55,532 nt of DNA from Candidatus Methanoperedens sp. (GTDB lineage: Archaea; Halobacteriota; Methanosarcinia; Methanosarcinales; Methanoperedenaceae). Location of the stretch: NCBI GenBank assembly GCA_026552955.1, contig JAPMTS010000050.1:1-55532 (forward strand). The letters are read 5' to 3'. The notes under the pieces are model-generated. The model saw nothing but the letters and a program-made list of their open reading frames with translations, did no database searches and was not told the origin of the DNA. Of the stretch, positions 33,350 through 42,979 are shown one piece after another (positions within the stretch are counted from its first letter, which is position 1; every line of letters starts with the position of its first letter). The translations under genes were made by a program, and so were the position numbers.

Positions 33350-34213
33350 ATGGCAAAAGACAGACATGTAATGGAAGCTCTCGGGAAAACAAGAGTAGTT
33401 GTTGAGGATGGAAAGGTCATTGAAGTCAATGAACCTATGACAGAATATTGTCCCATATTCGATAAGGTGCGCGGGATAAAAAAATTCACCTCACAGTCGG
33501 CAAAGGAAAATATCGAATTCAGGATAAAGGATTTCGGCCTGTTCACCAAGGACAGGGCTATCGAAATGGAAATATTCGTGGGATTCGGGGCAAGCGAGAC
33601 CTTCATGACAGGATTGCGCCGGGGTCTCATTGATACCAGTGTGACCGCATGTGATGGTGCAGGAACGGTCATTACAAGCAATCCAAAACTCGCACAGGGT
33701 ATGGGCTCACGCATTTCAGGATTGGTTGAAACAACCCCTATCCCTAAGCTAATTGAAAGGATACAGGAAGTGGGCGGCGTCGTACTTGATCCTGAGGCCG
33801 CCGTACTTGACCAGGTCGCTGGAGTGAAAAAAGCTATCGAACTCGGGTATAAGAAAATAGGGGTTTCCGTAACGAATGCAAAAGATATTCGCGCGATGAG
33901 AGAACTTGAGAAAAAACATGGCGTTCAGATAATCGCATTCGGTGTTCATACAACAGGCATGCCTGAAAATGAGGCGAAAGAATTCATAGACCTTGTGGAT
34001 ATGACTACAGGCTGCACCTCTAAATGGATCCGGGGATGCATAGCAGGGAAAACGATCGCGCAATTCGGCACAGCGATACCCATATTTGCAGTAACACAAT
34101 GCGGTAAAGAGATGCTGCTCGAGCGTGCAAAAGAAGTGACAGACCCCATCCTGATAAATACCATGAAACTGCCTGTACAGCCTGATGAGAAGCAGCCCAG
34201 GCCGCTTATTTGA
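33350..34213 (+). CDS. mmp8: Methanogenesis marker protein 8 (DUF2099)
   Basis: A 287-residue protein that matches the marker-8 family in full: EYCPIFDKVRGIKKFT near residue 27, TACDGAGTVITSNPKLAQG near 100 and MTTGCTSKWIRGCIAGKT near 220. It is found in methanogens and anaerobic methanotrophs; the function is unproven, but it tracks with methyl-coenzyme M reductase. Three cysteines near residues 225-250 could bind a metal. It lies near ycaO-tfuA, another Mcr-linked set. Confidence 0.9.
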   Translation: MAKDRHVMEALGKTRVVVEDGKVIEVNEPMTEYCPIFDKVRGIKKFTSQSAKENIEFRIKDFGLFTKDRAIEMEIFVGFGASETFMTGLRRGLIDTSVTACDGAGTVITSNPKLAQGMGSRISGLVETTPIPKLIERIQEVGGVVLDPEAAVLDQVAGVKKAIELGYKKIGVSVTNAKDIRAMRELEKKHGVQIIAFGVHTTGMPENEAKEFIDLVDMTTGCTSKWIRGCIAGKTIAQFGTAIPIFAVTQCGKEMLLERAKEVTDPILINTMKLPVQPDEKQPRPLI

Positions 34214-34562
34214 TTTAAAAGCAAGCCTGAGTATCATTCAAAAATGCCATTGTTGAGCGTACTGTTGGGATTGGATAGCAGTAAAATAGCCTTTGGAAGC
34301 TATTTTATCGGGCAGGCAACCAATGAGATCCTTCCAACATTCTTCTTATATTATCGATGTCCCTGTTAAAGCAGGTAAATTTTTGGAATGTAAGAATATC
34401 TTCTTGAAAGTTAGTAGTATACCGTTTATTCATTTATGTGAGCAAAATTTGGAGTTCCTGTCGGCACAAGAATGGCAGTCGCGATGATTTATAGAGGAAT
34501 AATTTATATTCTTTGGGAGTTTGTCAGCTGTTTATCGAGCGATAATTAAGAAGAATGATATT
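34214..34562. other. Spacer at the border of the glycan island
   Basis: No gene is seen. It carries a hairpin at 34282-34307. Base composition becomes clearly more AT-rich from here onward. Confidence 0.5.
34282..34307 (+). terminator. Hairpin after mmp8
   Basis: Perfect 9-bp stem TAAAATAGC (34282-34290) and GCTATTTTA (34299-34307) with an eight-base loop, about 70 bases after the mmp8 stop. It may end the transcript or mark the island edge. Confidence 0.4.
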
Positions 34563-36341
34563 ATGAACATGATATTATCAAAACACGGACAAATAATTTT
34601 TAAATATAAATACTCAATGTTAGGATCTTGTTTCCTGGTATCATTAGGTTTATTATTTTTTTCTTCTTCGGGGCAAGATGATGCTCATATTACATATTGG
34701 TCAGCTTATGCATTATCGAATTTCGGTGAAATTGTCAATTATAATGGAGATCGCATTGAACAAAGTTCCAGTTTTCTTCATGTGTTATTGTTAGCATTAT
34801 TTTCCAGGATTACTAAAATTGACATAACTTTTATCGGAATTCTTTTTTCAATGTTTCTTGGAGTCTTAACGATAATTACCACAGAAATTTCTTCAAATTT
34901 ATTAGGAAGTCGATTTTCTAAAATTTCTCCATTGATTTTAGGAACCACTACTTATTTTGTTTATTGGTCATTTGGTGGTTTGGAATCTACATTAATGGCA
35001 TTCGTTAGTATTTTGTTGTTACTGTCCTATTCGTCATTCCTGAAACGAAAAAGTCATTTCCCTGGTTTCATGGTTTGGTTTTCAACGGCATTATTTCTAT
35101 TGACAAGGCCAGAAACAATTATTGTCCTATTCGTTTTATTACTTGCCTACATGATTTTATGTATCATTTCCAATATCGTTATTAAGAAAAAAGAGAGCCT
35201 TTTTCTAAAAGAATTAATAAAAAAAATTGGAATTCTTATGATTGCCGCACTTATTGCATCAGCAATTCTTTTTTTATTTCGTTATTTATATTTTCATAGT
35301 CTATTCCCTCAGCCTGTTTATGCTAAGTCTGATGGTATTTCACTAGACTCGATCTTTGCAGGGCTTGGTTATTTCAATAAATATCTATTTGAAGATATAG
35401 ACTCTATACACTTAGCAATTATTACCATTTTATCATTTATAGCTTCCTTGCGAGTAATATATGGATTCTTGAAAAATCGAGAGCCTTTTATAAAAAATCC
35501 CCTCCTTGCTTTATTTGCTTTGTTTTATTTGACGTATGCAGGATTTATAATAGCAGTAGGTGGTGACTGGATGGGGGGAGGAAGATTTCTTATTCCAATA
35601 ATTCCGATAGGAATGATCCTATCTATCGATTTATTCACAAAATTTTCTGGACAAAAATCTTTGGTGATAGCTTTGATTTCTGTATTGATTTTCACTCAAA
35701 TAATAGGTCTTGTGAATTTTGCTGATAAACAATCAACTGGAATGCCCCTCTGGACATATCCTGATTTAAATGACAAGATTATTTTAGAAGAAAAAAATAA
35801 CTTTTCATTCTTTGAAAAAACTAATAGAATTCATCTTAGAGATATTCTTATAATACACGAATTAAAGAAATTATTGCCTGATATACTCAAAGAAAGAGAT
35901 AATGTCATAATAATGAGCGGTCAAGCTGGAATGGTCCCTTATCATATTTTTAAAAAAAATTTTGGAAGAATAAGATTTATTGATAGGTTAGGTCTAACTA
36001 CCAATGATTTTACCACTTGTAGAATAACTTCTAAAAAGTCAAAAAATTATTTGGGGATTCAAATTGGTTATAGATTTTATTTTAAATATGGCCAGCAAAT
36101 CATTGATAAATGCAATATACCAATGCCTGATATTATATATGATATAGATTCCAACGATTTTCTTCGAGCTAAATTAGCAGAAAATAATGGATACACAATC
36201 ATTTATAAACAATATGGATATATTGAAACTCATTCAAAACTAAGAGGCAGGGTAGTTAGGGCCAATACATTTATTGCAGTCAGAAATGATTTAATGAATT
36301 CTGCCATGTCATTCAACTCCTATAATGTTTCTCCTACATAA
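34563..36341 (+). CDS. Polytopic membrane glycosyltransferase (GT-C type)
   Basis: About 592 residues with roughly ten membrane helices in the first two thirds and a soluble C-terminal part. The first loop carries QDDAHITYWSAYALSNFGEI, the acidic pair typical of GT-C enzymes that take sugars from polyprenyl phosphate. GGDWMGGGRFLIP near residue 340 is also GT-C-like. It would act on the outer face of the membrane in surface glycan or protein glycosylation. ATG 34563 is used; a TTG at 34521 could extend it by 14 residues. Codon use is markedly AT-rich. Confidence 0.7.
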   Translation: MNMILSKHGQIIFKYKYSMLGSCFLVSLGLLFFSSSGQDDAHITYWSAYALSNFGEIVNYNGDRIEQSSSFLHVLLLALFSRITKIDITFIGILFSMFLGVLTIITTEISSNLLGSRFSKISPLILGTTTYFVYWSFGGLESTLMAFVSILLLLSYSSFLKRKSHFPGFMVWFSTALFLLTRPETIIVLFVLLLAYMILCIISNIVIKKKESLFLKELIKKIGILMIAALIASAILFLFRYLYFHSLFPQPVYAKSDGISLDSIFAGLGYFNKYLFEDIDSIHLAIITILSFIASLRVIYGFLKNREPFIKNPLLALFALFYLTYAGFIIAVGGDWMGGGRFLIPIIPIGMILSIDLFTKFSGQKSLVIALISVLIFTQIIGLVNFADKQSTGMPLWTYPDLNDKIILEEKNNFSFFEKTNRIHLRDILIIHELKKLLPDILKERDNVIIMSGQAGMVPYHIFKKNFGRIRFIDRLGLTTNDFTTCRITSKKSKNYLGIQIGYRFYFKYGQQIIDKCNIPMPDIIYDIDSNDFLRAKLAENNGYTIIYKQYGYIETHSKLRGRVVRANTFIAVRNDLMNSAMSFNSYNVSPT

Positions 36342-36382
36342 TAGAAGTTTCAGCAAATTTGATTACACTCCCACTAACTTAG

Positions 36383-37087
36383 TTAAGCTTTTCTTCTCTT
36401 GAAAAGGATCACAAGACCAATTACACCTGCAATTACCAATGCTAATATCAGAAACGTTATTATTGTTGGCAGCATAGAACTTATAGCTTCAAGAGCACCT
36501 TCATCTATTCCCTCTGGTGCTGGCGGCTTAGAACTTGTAGCTCCAACAGCATCTATATCTGCTCCCTCAGTAGGTGTATCACTCTCATGCGGCAACCTAT
36601 CCACAAGTTTTACATAACTATATTGTGCCCCTAAAACGACTCCTCCAGAGCCTTTATATGCATCAATATCGATACCTGATGTTGAATTCGTAGTGTTACC
36701 AACGTAAATCCAATTTATTCCATCTTTGCTTATATAAACATCTACTGATTCAAATTTATTACCAATTTCAAAAATCCTCAAATCATCATAATTATTTCCA
36801 GAGGTTGTAAGAGAGTTATCTGTAAACTTTAATACCAAAATCCCCTCATCACCTAAAGAAACAAAATTGGTATTATTGGTATAATCAGGAATACCTAATG
36901 CCATTGATGGATTATCATGACCCATAGCTTCACTTGTTGGATTATAACTAACAACTTCATCAGCGAAAGCACTGGCTCCGTCTCGAAAATCAATTCCATC
37001 ATATACTACTGCGCTACTTAGACCTGCTAACAAACAGATACTCAAAATGAAAGGTGCTAACCTTCTCATTATAGATATTTTATTCAT
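36383..37087 (-). CDS. Secreted protein with C-terminal membrane anchor
   Basis: A 234-residue surface protein. Signal peptide APFILSICLLAGLSSAVVY; a beta-rich domain with NPTSEAMGHDNPSMALGIPD and DDLRIFEIGNKFESVDVYIS, like discoidin/F5-8-type cell-surface modules; a Pro/Ala-rich spacer; and a C-terminal helix TIITFLILALVIAGVIGLVI followed by FKRRKA, as in sortase-like or plain anchors. The start has GAGGT five bases upstream. Exported cargo or an adhesin-like role is plausible. Confidence 0.65.
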   Translation of the reverse strand: MNKISIMRRLAPFILSICLLAGLSSAVVYDGIDFRDGASAFADEVVSYNPTSEAMGHDNPSMALGIPDYTNNTNFVSLGDEGILVLKFTDNSLTTSGNNYDDLRIFEIGNKFESVDVYISKDGINWIYVGNTTNSTSGIDIDAYKGSGGVVLGAQYSYVKLVDRLPHESDTPTEGADIDAVGATSSKPPAPEGIDEGALEAISSMLPTIITFLILALVIAGVIGLVILFKRRKA

Positions 37088-37492
37088 TTCATACCTCTGT
37101 TCAATTCTTTAGGAAATAATTCCCCTTAATTTTCAGATATATAGAACTAACCCGTTATCGATGTTGGGGTTTGCACTAGAGATTTTCACACTCTGCATTA
37201 GATATGACCTTCCAAGGATTTGAATGTTTTCCAGGGTTTTACATGTTTGCAATATTTCGCAAAAGATGAGAACCGAAACTAAAAACAAGAACTGTAAGCA
37301 TTACAAATGCTTCTCTTTCTCTTTTGATTAGACCTTATAAATCCCGATCAATTTTGAGAAGAACGTTAGATTTAAATATGCACAGTCCATTTTATAATGG
37401 TTTCAATCACATTAGAATGTAAAATAACAAATAACTTATAATAGGGTAAAACTATTTAGCTTTCATCCAAACGATGAAACCATGAAAAAATT
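37088..37492. other. Divergent spacer
   Basis: About 400 AT-rich bases between the anchored surface protein (minus) and a glycosyltransferase (plus). It has a TATA-like CTTATAATAG near 37435-37444, about 50 bases before the ATG at 37493. A small inverted repeat CCATTttataATGG lies near 37387. No gene seen. Confidence 0.45.
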
Positions 37493-39904
37493 ATGACAAC
37501 GAAACTCGAAAAAATCAATCGTTTTTTTAAGATATATTTCAATAAAGCACTCATTATTGTTGGTTTTCTGATGATCTTTTTTGGTTTGACCTATAATATT
37601 TTGATTGGATCATTTTCAATGGGAGAAAAAGTACTAATTATAGTAGGGATGTGTTGTCTATTATTTGGATATTTTTTTAGAATTATAAGGTCTGAATGGG
37701 AGAAGATGGGAAAAGACATCCGGGAAAAAGCAGGACATGAAGCGATGGAAGAGAAAAAAAGGGAAATAGAATTTGATACTAACCATTCCCGGATCAGTCA
37801 AGTGATTGGAGTTGGATGGATTATTAAGTGGATGTATAAGGAGGGATGGTGGTATAGCGGTGGTCTGATATTACTCGTTTTTTTGGGTTTTTTCATTCGT
37901 ATTACTAACCTCACTATCCTCTATCCTTATACAGATGAATATTCGCACCTTATAGCGGCCAAAACCCTTATCGAAAATGGAACAACCGATTATACAAGAG
38001 CTTATTTTCTAACCTACATCGTTTATAAATTATTCACATTTTTTGAACCAAGTTTATTTATTGCCAGACTCCCAGGTGTTATTTTTGGAGCATTGGCAGC
38101 AATACCAATATATCTAATGGTTAGAAAGATATCTAAAAAATCTGGATTTATTTCTGCTTTACTTTGGATAACTTCTCCATGGGCCATAATGGCAAGCCGA
38201 AACGTAAGAGAATATGCTATATTTCCATTTTTTATGGTAATATTTTTAATTATTTTGATTTATTATATGCAAAGAATTTTGCAAATAATTATGGGAAATA
38301 CAAAAATTAGCTGGAAGGAAATAGTTTTAACCATAATTGTAATTATCCCTTTTGTATATGCATTCATTATTGACCCTTCATCTTCTTTTAAACAAATCGC
38401 ATTATTTTTGCCGCCAATTGCCCTCTATTTTATATATAGAATCTTAATGATCAAAGATATTAATATAAAATATCGAATATTATTATTAATGACAATAGTA
38501 ATTGGTATTGTTACTGCAATTTTATATATGTATATAAATAAATATTTTATTAATTTTAATCCAACCTTCAATCCATATTATCTCACTATGTTATTTGGTG
38601 ATACTCCAGGTTTTCAACAATATTTATTTTATGATTCATTTGGTGCAATATATCAATACTATTTACGTTATTTTTTATTAAGATTCATACTTTTAGCTGG
38701 AATATTGTATATTTTTATTAAAAAAGAAGATATTGGGATTATTTTATCTTTAGTTTTTTTATTTGAAATTTATTATTTAACTTTTCATTTTGATAGATAT
38801 ATAAAACCCAGATATGGGTTTTTTATTCTTCCTCTGTTTTTGTCTATTGTTGGAATAGGAATATACGCAATTTATAACGTGATATCTAATTGGAAATTTA
38901 ATCAAGGTGCGAAAAAATGTGTTTATGTCCTTGTATTCATGCTACTACTTTTCATATTTAATCCATTTTCTACCTATATGGCAATAACTTATGATAAACA
39001 ATTAGAGGTTCCATGGAGTAGAGAATATCATGACGATATTGGGCCGCTCATGGATACTTTCAAAAATGAAATAAATAATTCGGACATAATAATTGCATCT
39101 AATAAAAATTTGGTGAGATGGTATTTTAATATTTCAATAAATTCTCAAAATATATATAAATATGATTATCTTAATCCTAATAGGTTTCTGGAGATTAATA
39201 AAATAGTTACGGAACATGATAAGGGTTGGATAGTTTTAGATTCGAGGAGAAATAGTTTTCGCCAAGGTTTATCGAAGGATGATTTTGAAACTGGGGGGAA
39301 AAAGGTCTATTTTTTGGGATATTTCGGTAATTTCCTGGTTTATGAGTGGGGTTCCTTATCAAACCTTGTTAGGAATCCGAGCTTTGAAAGAGGCACCTCC
39401 ATTCCTATGAAATGGACATTTGTGAGCCAGAATGGCAACACTCCGATATGGGATAATGTATCTCACCGTGGTTCAAAATCAGTGAAAATATCCGTCAATG
39501 GAACAATTGATCTTAATTCCGGGTTTCCAAGATCGGATATAATAACAGTACAACCTCTTACAAAGTATACAATTTCTGCATGGGGAAAAACCGAAGGTGC
39601 CAACGGCACGAATAGACCAACGGTCAGAGTAGTCGAGCTTGATTCAAGCAATAAATGGATACGACAGACTAACCTCCCTGAATTCAGTAGAAACTCAAAT
39701 AACTGGACACAAAAAACAATGGAAATTCAGACAGGTTTGAATACCAGCTATGTTTACATCTATGCAAATATCTGGAATGGGTATGGAACTTTCTGGATAG
39801 ATGATATAGAGTTAATCTTGAAAAACACTTCCACACCTACACCAATACCTAACGAATCATCAACCGTGTTACAGACACCAATACAAGAGCCTATTTATCA
39901 GTAG
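37493..39904 (+). CDS. GT39-like membrane glycosyltransferase fused to a C-terminal carbohydrate-binding-like domain
   Basis: An 803-residue protein. Two N-terminal helices and a basic helical stretch (residues 1-110) precede a GT-C/PMT_2 core: YPYTDEYSHLIAAKTLIENG holds the DE motif near residue 145, then about nine further helices to residue 500. After a soluble linker, about residues 620-785 form a beta-sandwich of the carbohydrate-binding type (NLVRNPSFERGTSIPMKWTF, YGTFWIDDIELIL). The tail is Pro/Thr-rich. The enzyme would transfer a sugar from a lipid carrier on the outer face, with the extra domain binding the acceptor. Confidence 0.75.
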   Translation: MTTKLEKINRFFKIYFNKALIIVGFLMIFFGLTYNILIGSFSMGEKVLIIVGMCCLLFGYFFRIIRSEWEKMGKDIREKAGHEAMEEKKREIEFDTNHSRISQVIGVGWIIKWMYKEGWWYSGGLILLVFLGFFIRITNLTILYPYTDEYSHLIAAKTLIENGTTDYTRAYFLTYIVYKLFTFFEPSLFIARLPGVIFGALAAIPIYLMVRKISKKSGFISALLWITSPWAIMASRNVREYAIFPFFMVIFLIILIYYMQRILQIIMGNTKISWKEIVLTIIVIIPFVYAFIIDPSSSFKQIALFLPPIALYFIYRILMIKDINIKYRILLLMTIVIGIVTAILYMYINKYFINFNPTFNPYYLTMLFGDTPGFQQYLFYDSFGAIYQYYLRYFLLRFILLAGILYIFIKKEDIGIILSLVFLFEIYYLTFHFDRYIKPRYGFFILPLFLSIVGIGIYAIYNVISNWKFNQGAKKCVYVLVFMLLLFIFNPFSTYMAITYDKQLEVPWSREYHDDIGPLMDTFKNEINNSDIIIASNKNLVRWYFNISINSQNIYKYDYLNPNRFLEINKIVTEHDKGWIVLDSRRNSFRQGLSKDDFETGGKKVYFLGYFGNFLVYEWGSLSNLVRNPSFERGTSIPMKWTFVSQNGNTPIWDNVSHRGSKSVKISVNGTIDLNSGFPRSDIITVQPLTKYTISAWGKTEGANGTNRPTVRVVELDSSNKWIRQTNLPEFSRNSNNWTQKTMEIQTGLNTSYVYIYANIWNGYGTFWIDDIELILKNTSTPTPIPNESSTVLQTPIQEPIYQ

Positions 39905-39914
39905 GGCAATAATC

Positions 39915-41480
39915 ATGATATTTCTCAGGAAGATCGATGAATTATTTGAAACTAAACCATATCATATCCTTTTCCTTATACTGGTAACCGGTTTTTTAAT
40001 CCGGTTATTCCTTTTGCCTGAAAGATGGATAAATCCTGATGAAGGCGCTCACCTTTATGATGCTAAATATATATTGGATGGAAAAATACCTTTTGTAGAT
40101 TATGGGGCCAGGATGCCGGTTTACGTGTATGTCCTGGCTGTATTCCTGAACGTTTTTGGAGTAAGCTATATTTCAGGGAGATTGCTGCCGCTATTTTCAA
40201 ATATGGGGATCAGCATTATCCTTTTTTTTACAGGAAAAAAACTTTTTAATAACAACAAAATAGCATTATTAGCATCGGCAATTTATCTTTATTCTCCCCT
40301 TTCGATACTTTGGTCGGTCGTGGTTAAGACCGAGCAACTTGAGACGCTCTTTGTCACAATAGGTATGTTTTTATTACTATATTTTATTAAATTACAGAAG
40401 GAAAAATATAATTTGGTATTTGTTTCAGGGATTTTTTTCGCTCTTGCCTATTATGTAAGAGAATCGTCTATTGCCATATTTTTAATATCCATATTGTTTG
40501 TGGTCAATTATTATGGACTGCGATCTGCAAAGATGGTTAAAACTTCCATTATGATGGTCTCAGGTTATTTACTGGTTGTTTTCTTAATTGTATTATTTTT
40601 TAGTAGTTTTGTTGGTCTGAATACTATTCTGGATTCCCCACTTAATCCTATGGACACGATAAAAGATCCCTTAAAGAAAATATTTGCAAAAGAGGACACA
40701 ATAACAAGTGCTAATAAGACAGAATATAATCATCAACCATTCGACCAGACAATTGAAGACTGGGTCAGGGTAGTTAAATTCGACTCTTTTTTATTGTTCG
40801 GGGCTGTCATTTTTTTTGTATGTTATTTCCTGCAAAACAAGAATAATATGATCATATCTAAATTGCAATTTACTTTTGTGGGTTTATGGCTTTTTGCCCT
40901 GGCAATATTTTATCTGTATTATTCATTTAGAACAAGTTTTTTTAATCCTTATTTTGGTGAGTTTTTGCCTGCTTTGGCGCTTGTTCTTGCATTTGTTATC
41001 GTATTTCTTATTTCGGAAATGGAAAAACATGATACGTTAAAGAGAAAAATAGCATGGATAAGTTTCATAGCCATAATAGCATTTTATATTTATTCACTGA
41101 GTCTTATTAGTGTTTCTTTTGACTGTGTATATTCCCCGGATACTGTCAAAGAAATATCGCAATATATAAAATCACATTCTACTAAAGAGGATGCTGTTTT
41201 ATCAGGCGCGATGATATGGACTCTTGAGTCAAACACAAGGCCATTTATGAATAAAACCCACCCATCAGGATATTTACGAAAAATGGATGAAGATCAAATA
41301 ATACAAATAGGTTTAGAAATGGAAAATGAAAAGCCAAAGTTTATCGTACTGGATGGTTATACAGAAAAAATTTTTTTAGAAAATGTTATTAGTATTCGCA
41401 ATTCATTGAATGAGTCATATCTTCTTGTAAAGGAAGATGATGGTTCTAAATATCCGGTAAAGGTATATAAACTCAAATAA
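39915..41480 (+). CDS. GT39-family (ArnT/PMT-like) membrane glycosyltransferase
   Basis: A 521-residue protein with about ten helices. The GT-C signature is WINPDEGAHLYDAKYILDG near residue 37 and VDYGARMPVYVYVLAV near 62. It transfers sugar from polyprenyl phosphate. It follows the larger GT39-like gene by ten bases and shares its direction, so the two are probably one transcript. Confidence 0.82.
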   Translation: MIFLRKIDELFETKPYHILFLILVTGFLIRLFLLPERWINPDEGAHLYDAKYILDGKIPFVDYGARMPVYVYVLAVFLNVFGVSYISGRLLPLFSNMGISIILFFTGKKLFNNNKIALLASAIYLYSPLSILWSVVVKTEQLETLFVTIGMFLLLYFIKLQKEKYNLVFVSGIFFALAYYVRESSIAIFLISILFVVNYYGLRSAKMVKTSIMMVSGYLLVVFLIVLFFSSFVGLNTILDSPLNPMDTIKDPLKKIFAKEDTITSANKTEYNHQPFDQTIEDWVRVVKFDSFLLFGAVIFFVCYFLQNKNNMIISKLQFTFVGLWLFALAIFYLYYSFRTSFFNPYFGEFLPALALVLAFVIVFLISEMEKHDTLKRKIAWISFIAIIAFYIYSLSLISVSFDCVYSPDTVKEISQYIKSHSTKEDAVLSGAMIWTLESNTRPFMNKTHPSGYLRKMDEDQIIQIGLEMENEKPKFIVLDGYTEKIFLENVISIRNSLNESYLLVKEDDGSKYPVKVYKLK

Positions 41481-41520
41481 TTAGCCAGGTCTAACTACTT
41501 CCTTAAAATTTGATGGGATA

Positions 41521-42972
41521 ATGAATAACAATCTTCAAAAATCAACTGCTTCTGGTATATTGTGGACCGGTATATCACAGTTTATTTCACAGGCTTTCCA
41601 ATTCATAGTTATTATAATTCTTGCAAGGTTATTATATCCGGAAGAATTCGGGATCGCGGGAATGGCAGCGATTTTTACGGGATTCATCAGCAGATTTAAC
41701 GAACTCGGATTGAGCGCTGCGATAATTCAACGTAAAACCATAGATGAAATGCATCTTTCCACATCATTCTGGACAAGTCTGGGTACAGGGGTGATCCTTT
41801 GCATCCTGACCATAATTGTTTCACCATACATAGCAGACTATTTCCAGGAAGAACTGGTCCGACCGATATTGATCGTATCTTCGATAAATTTTATTGTAGG
41901 ATCTTTTACCGTAATTCCAAGAACATTATTTACCAAAAGTCTTGAATTCAAGAAATTAGCGATCGTTGAAATTTGGGCAACATTTATTTCAGGACTGATT
42001 TCTATTCTTTTAGCGATCTATGGTTATGGGGTATGGAGCCTTGTCCTTGGGGGGCTTTCCATTAGTTTTATTTCAGTTTTCATGTACTGGAAAATGAGCC
42101 CATGGAGACCATCATCACAATTCAGTATTCCACATTTTCAGGAACTGTTTAGTTTTGGAGGTCATTTTATGGGTTCCAGTGTACTTAATTATGTGGATTC
42201 GAACGTAGATTACCTGGTTGTGGGAAGAATGATCGGAGCATCTGCATTGGGGTATTATACCCTTGCCTATAATCTGATAACATTTCCTTTGTATAAGATT
42301 TCTACAATTATCACAAGGGTAACATTTCCTGCATTTTCAATAATTCAAAACGACAACCAGACATTGCGGTCCGCATATCTTAAAGTGGTAAGATATATCT
42401 CTATGATAACTTTTCCCATGCTTGCCGGGATGTTCGTAGTCGCTCCGGAATTCATTCTTGGTGTCTATGGCCCTAAATGGACCCCAATGATCCTGACATT
42501 ACAAATACTGTGCCTGGCTGGAGCTTTAAAATCAGTTGGGACCACTGTGGGCACTATACTGCTGTCAAAAGGCAGGCCGGATATACAATTCAAATGGAAT
42601 ATCCTTACGGTCATAGTTCTGACAATAGCGGTTTTATCAGGTGTGAAATATGGAATAGAAGGCGTTGCCGCGATGGTGACGATATCGGCGCTCCTATTAT
42701 TCTCTATTATCCAGAGAATTACAAATAAATTAATTGACCTGGACATGTACAATTATTTCAAAGCAATGTATCCGGCAATAACCGGCTCGATCAGTTTAAT
42801 AATTGCAGTGATTATATATAAAAAAATAATAATGGTTTATGATCTGTCTAATCCGGAAATACTGATAAGCTCAATAATTATCGGAATAATAGTGTATGTA
42901 ATATTCATGTGGATATTCTTCAACAGCTTAGTAAAGGAAATGAGATCAATTATTAGCGAAATTAAAGGGTGA
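41521..42972 (+). CDS. Polysaccharide flippase (Wzx/MOP superfamily)
   Basis: A 483-residue protein with about 12-14 helices. The N-terminus LQKSTASGILWTGISQFISQ and the stretch FGIAGMAAIFTGFISRFNEL are typical of oligosaccharide-lipid exporters of the RfbX/WzxC type. It would move lipid-linked oligosaccharide across the membrane to the GT-C enzymes. It lies 40 bases downstream of the GT39 gene and 7 bases upstream of the asnB-like gene. Confidence 0.88.
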   Translation: MNNNLQKSTASGILWTGISQFISQAFQFIVIIILARLLYPEEFGIAGMAAIFTGFISRFNELGLSAAIIQRKTIDEMHLSTSFWTSLGTGVILCILTIIVSPYIADYFQEELVRPILIVSSINFIVGSFTVIPRTLFTKSLEFKKLAIVEIWATFISGLISILLAIYGYGVWSLVLGGLSISFISVFMYWKMSPWRPSSQFSIPHFQELFSFGGHFMGSSVLNYVDSNVDYLVVGRMIGASALGYYTLAYNLITFPLYKISTIITRVTFPAFSIIQNDNQTLRSAYLKVVRYISMITFPMLAGMFVVAPEFILGVYGPKWTPMILTLQILCLAGALKSVGTTVGTILLSKGRPDIQFKWNILTVIVLTIAVLSGVKYGIEGVAAMVTISALLLFSIIQRITNKLIDLDMYNYFKAMYPAITGSISLIIAVIIYKKIIMVYDLSNPEILISSIIIGIIVYVIFMWIFFNSLVKEMRSIISEIKG

Positions 42973-42979
42973 AATCTAC

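Noticed and set aside
34293-34487. Plus-strand 64-residue frame
   Set aside because: Begins inside a hairpin, has no ribosome site and no protein-like pattern.
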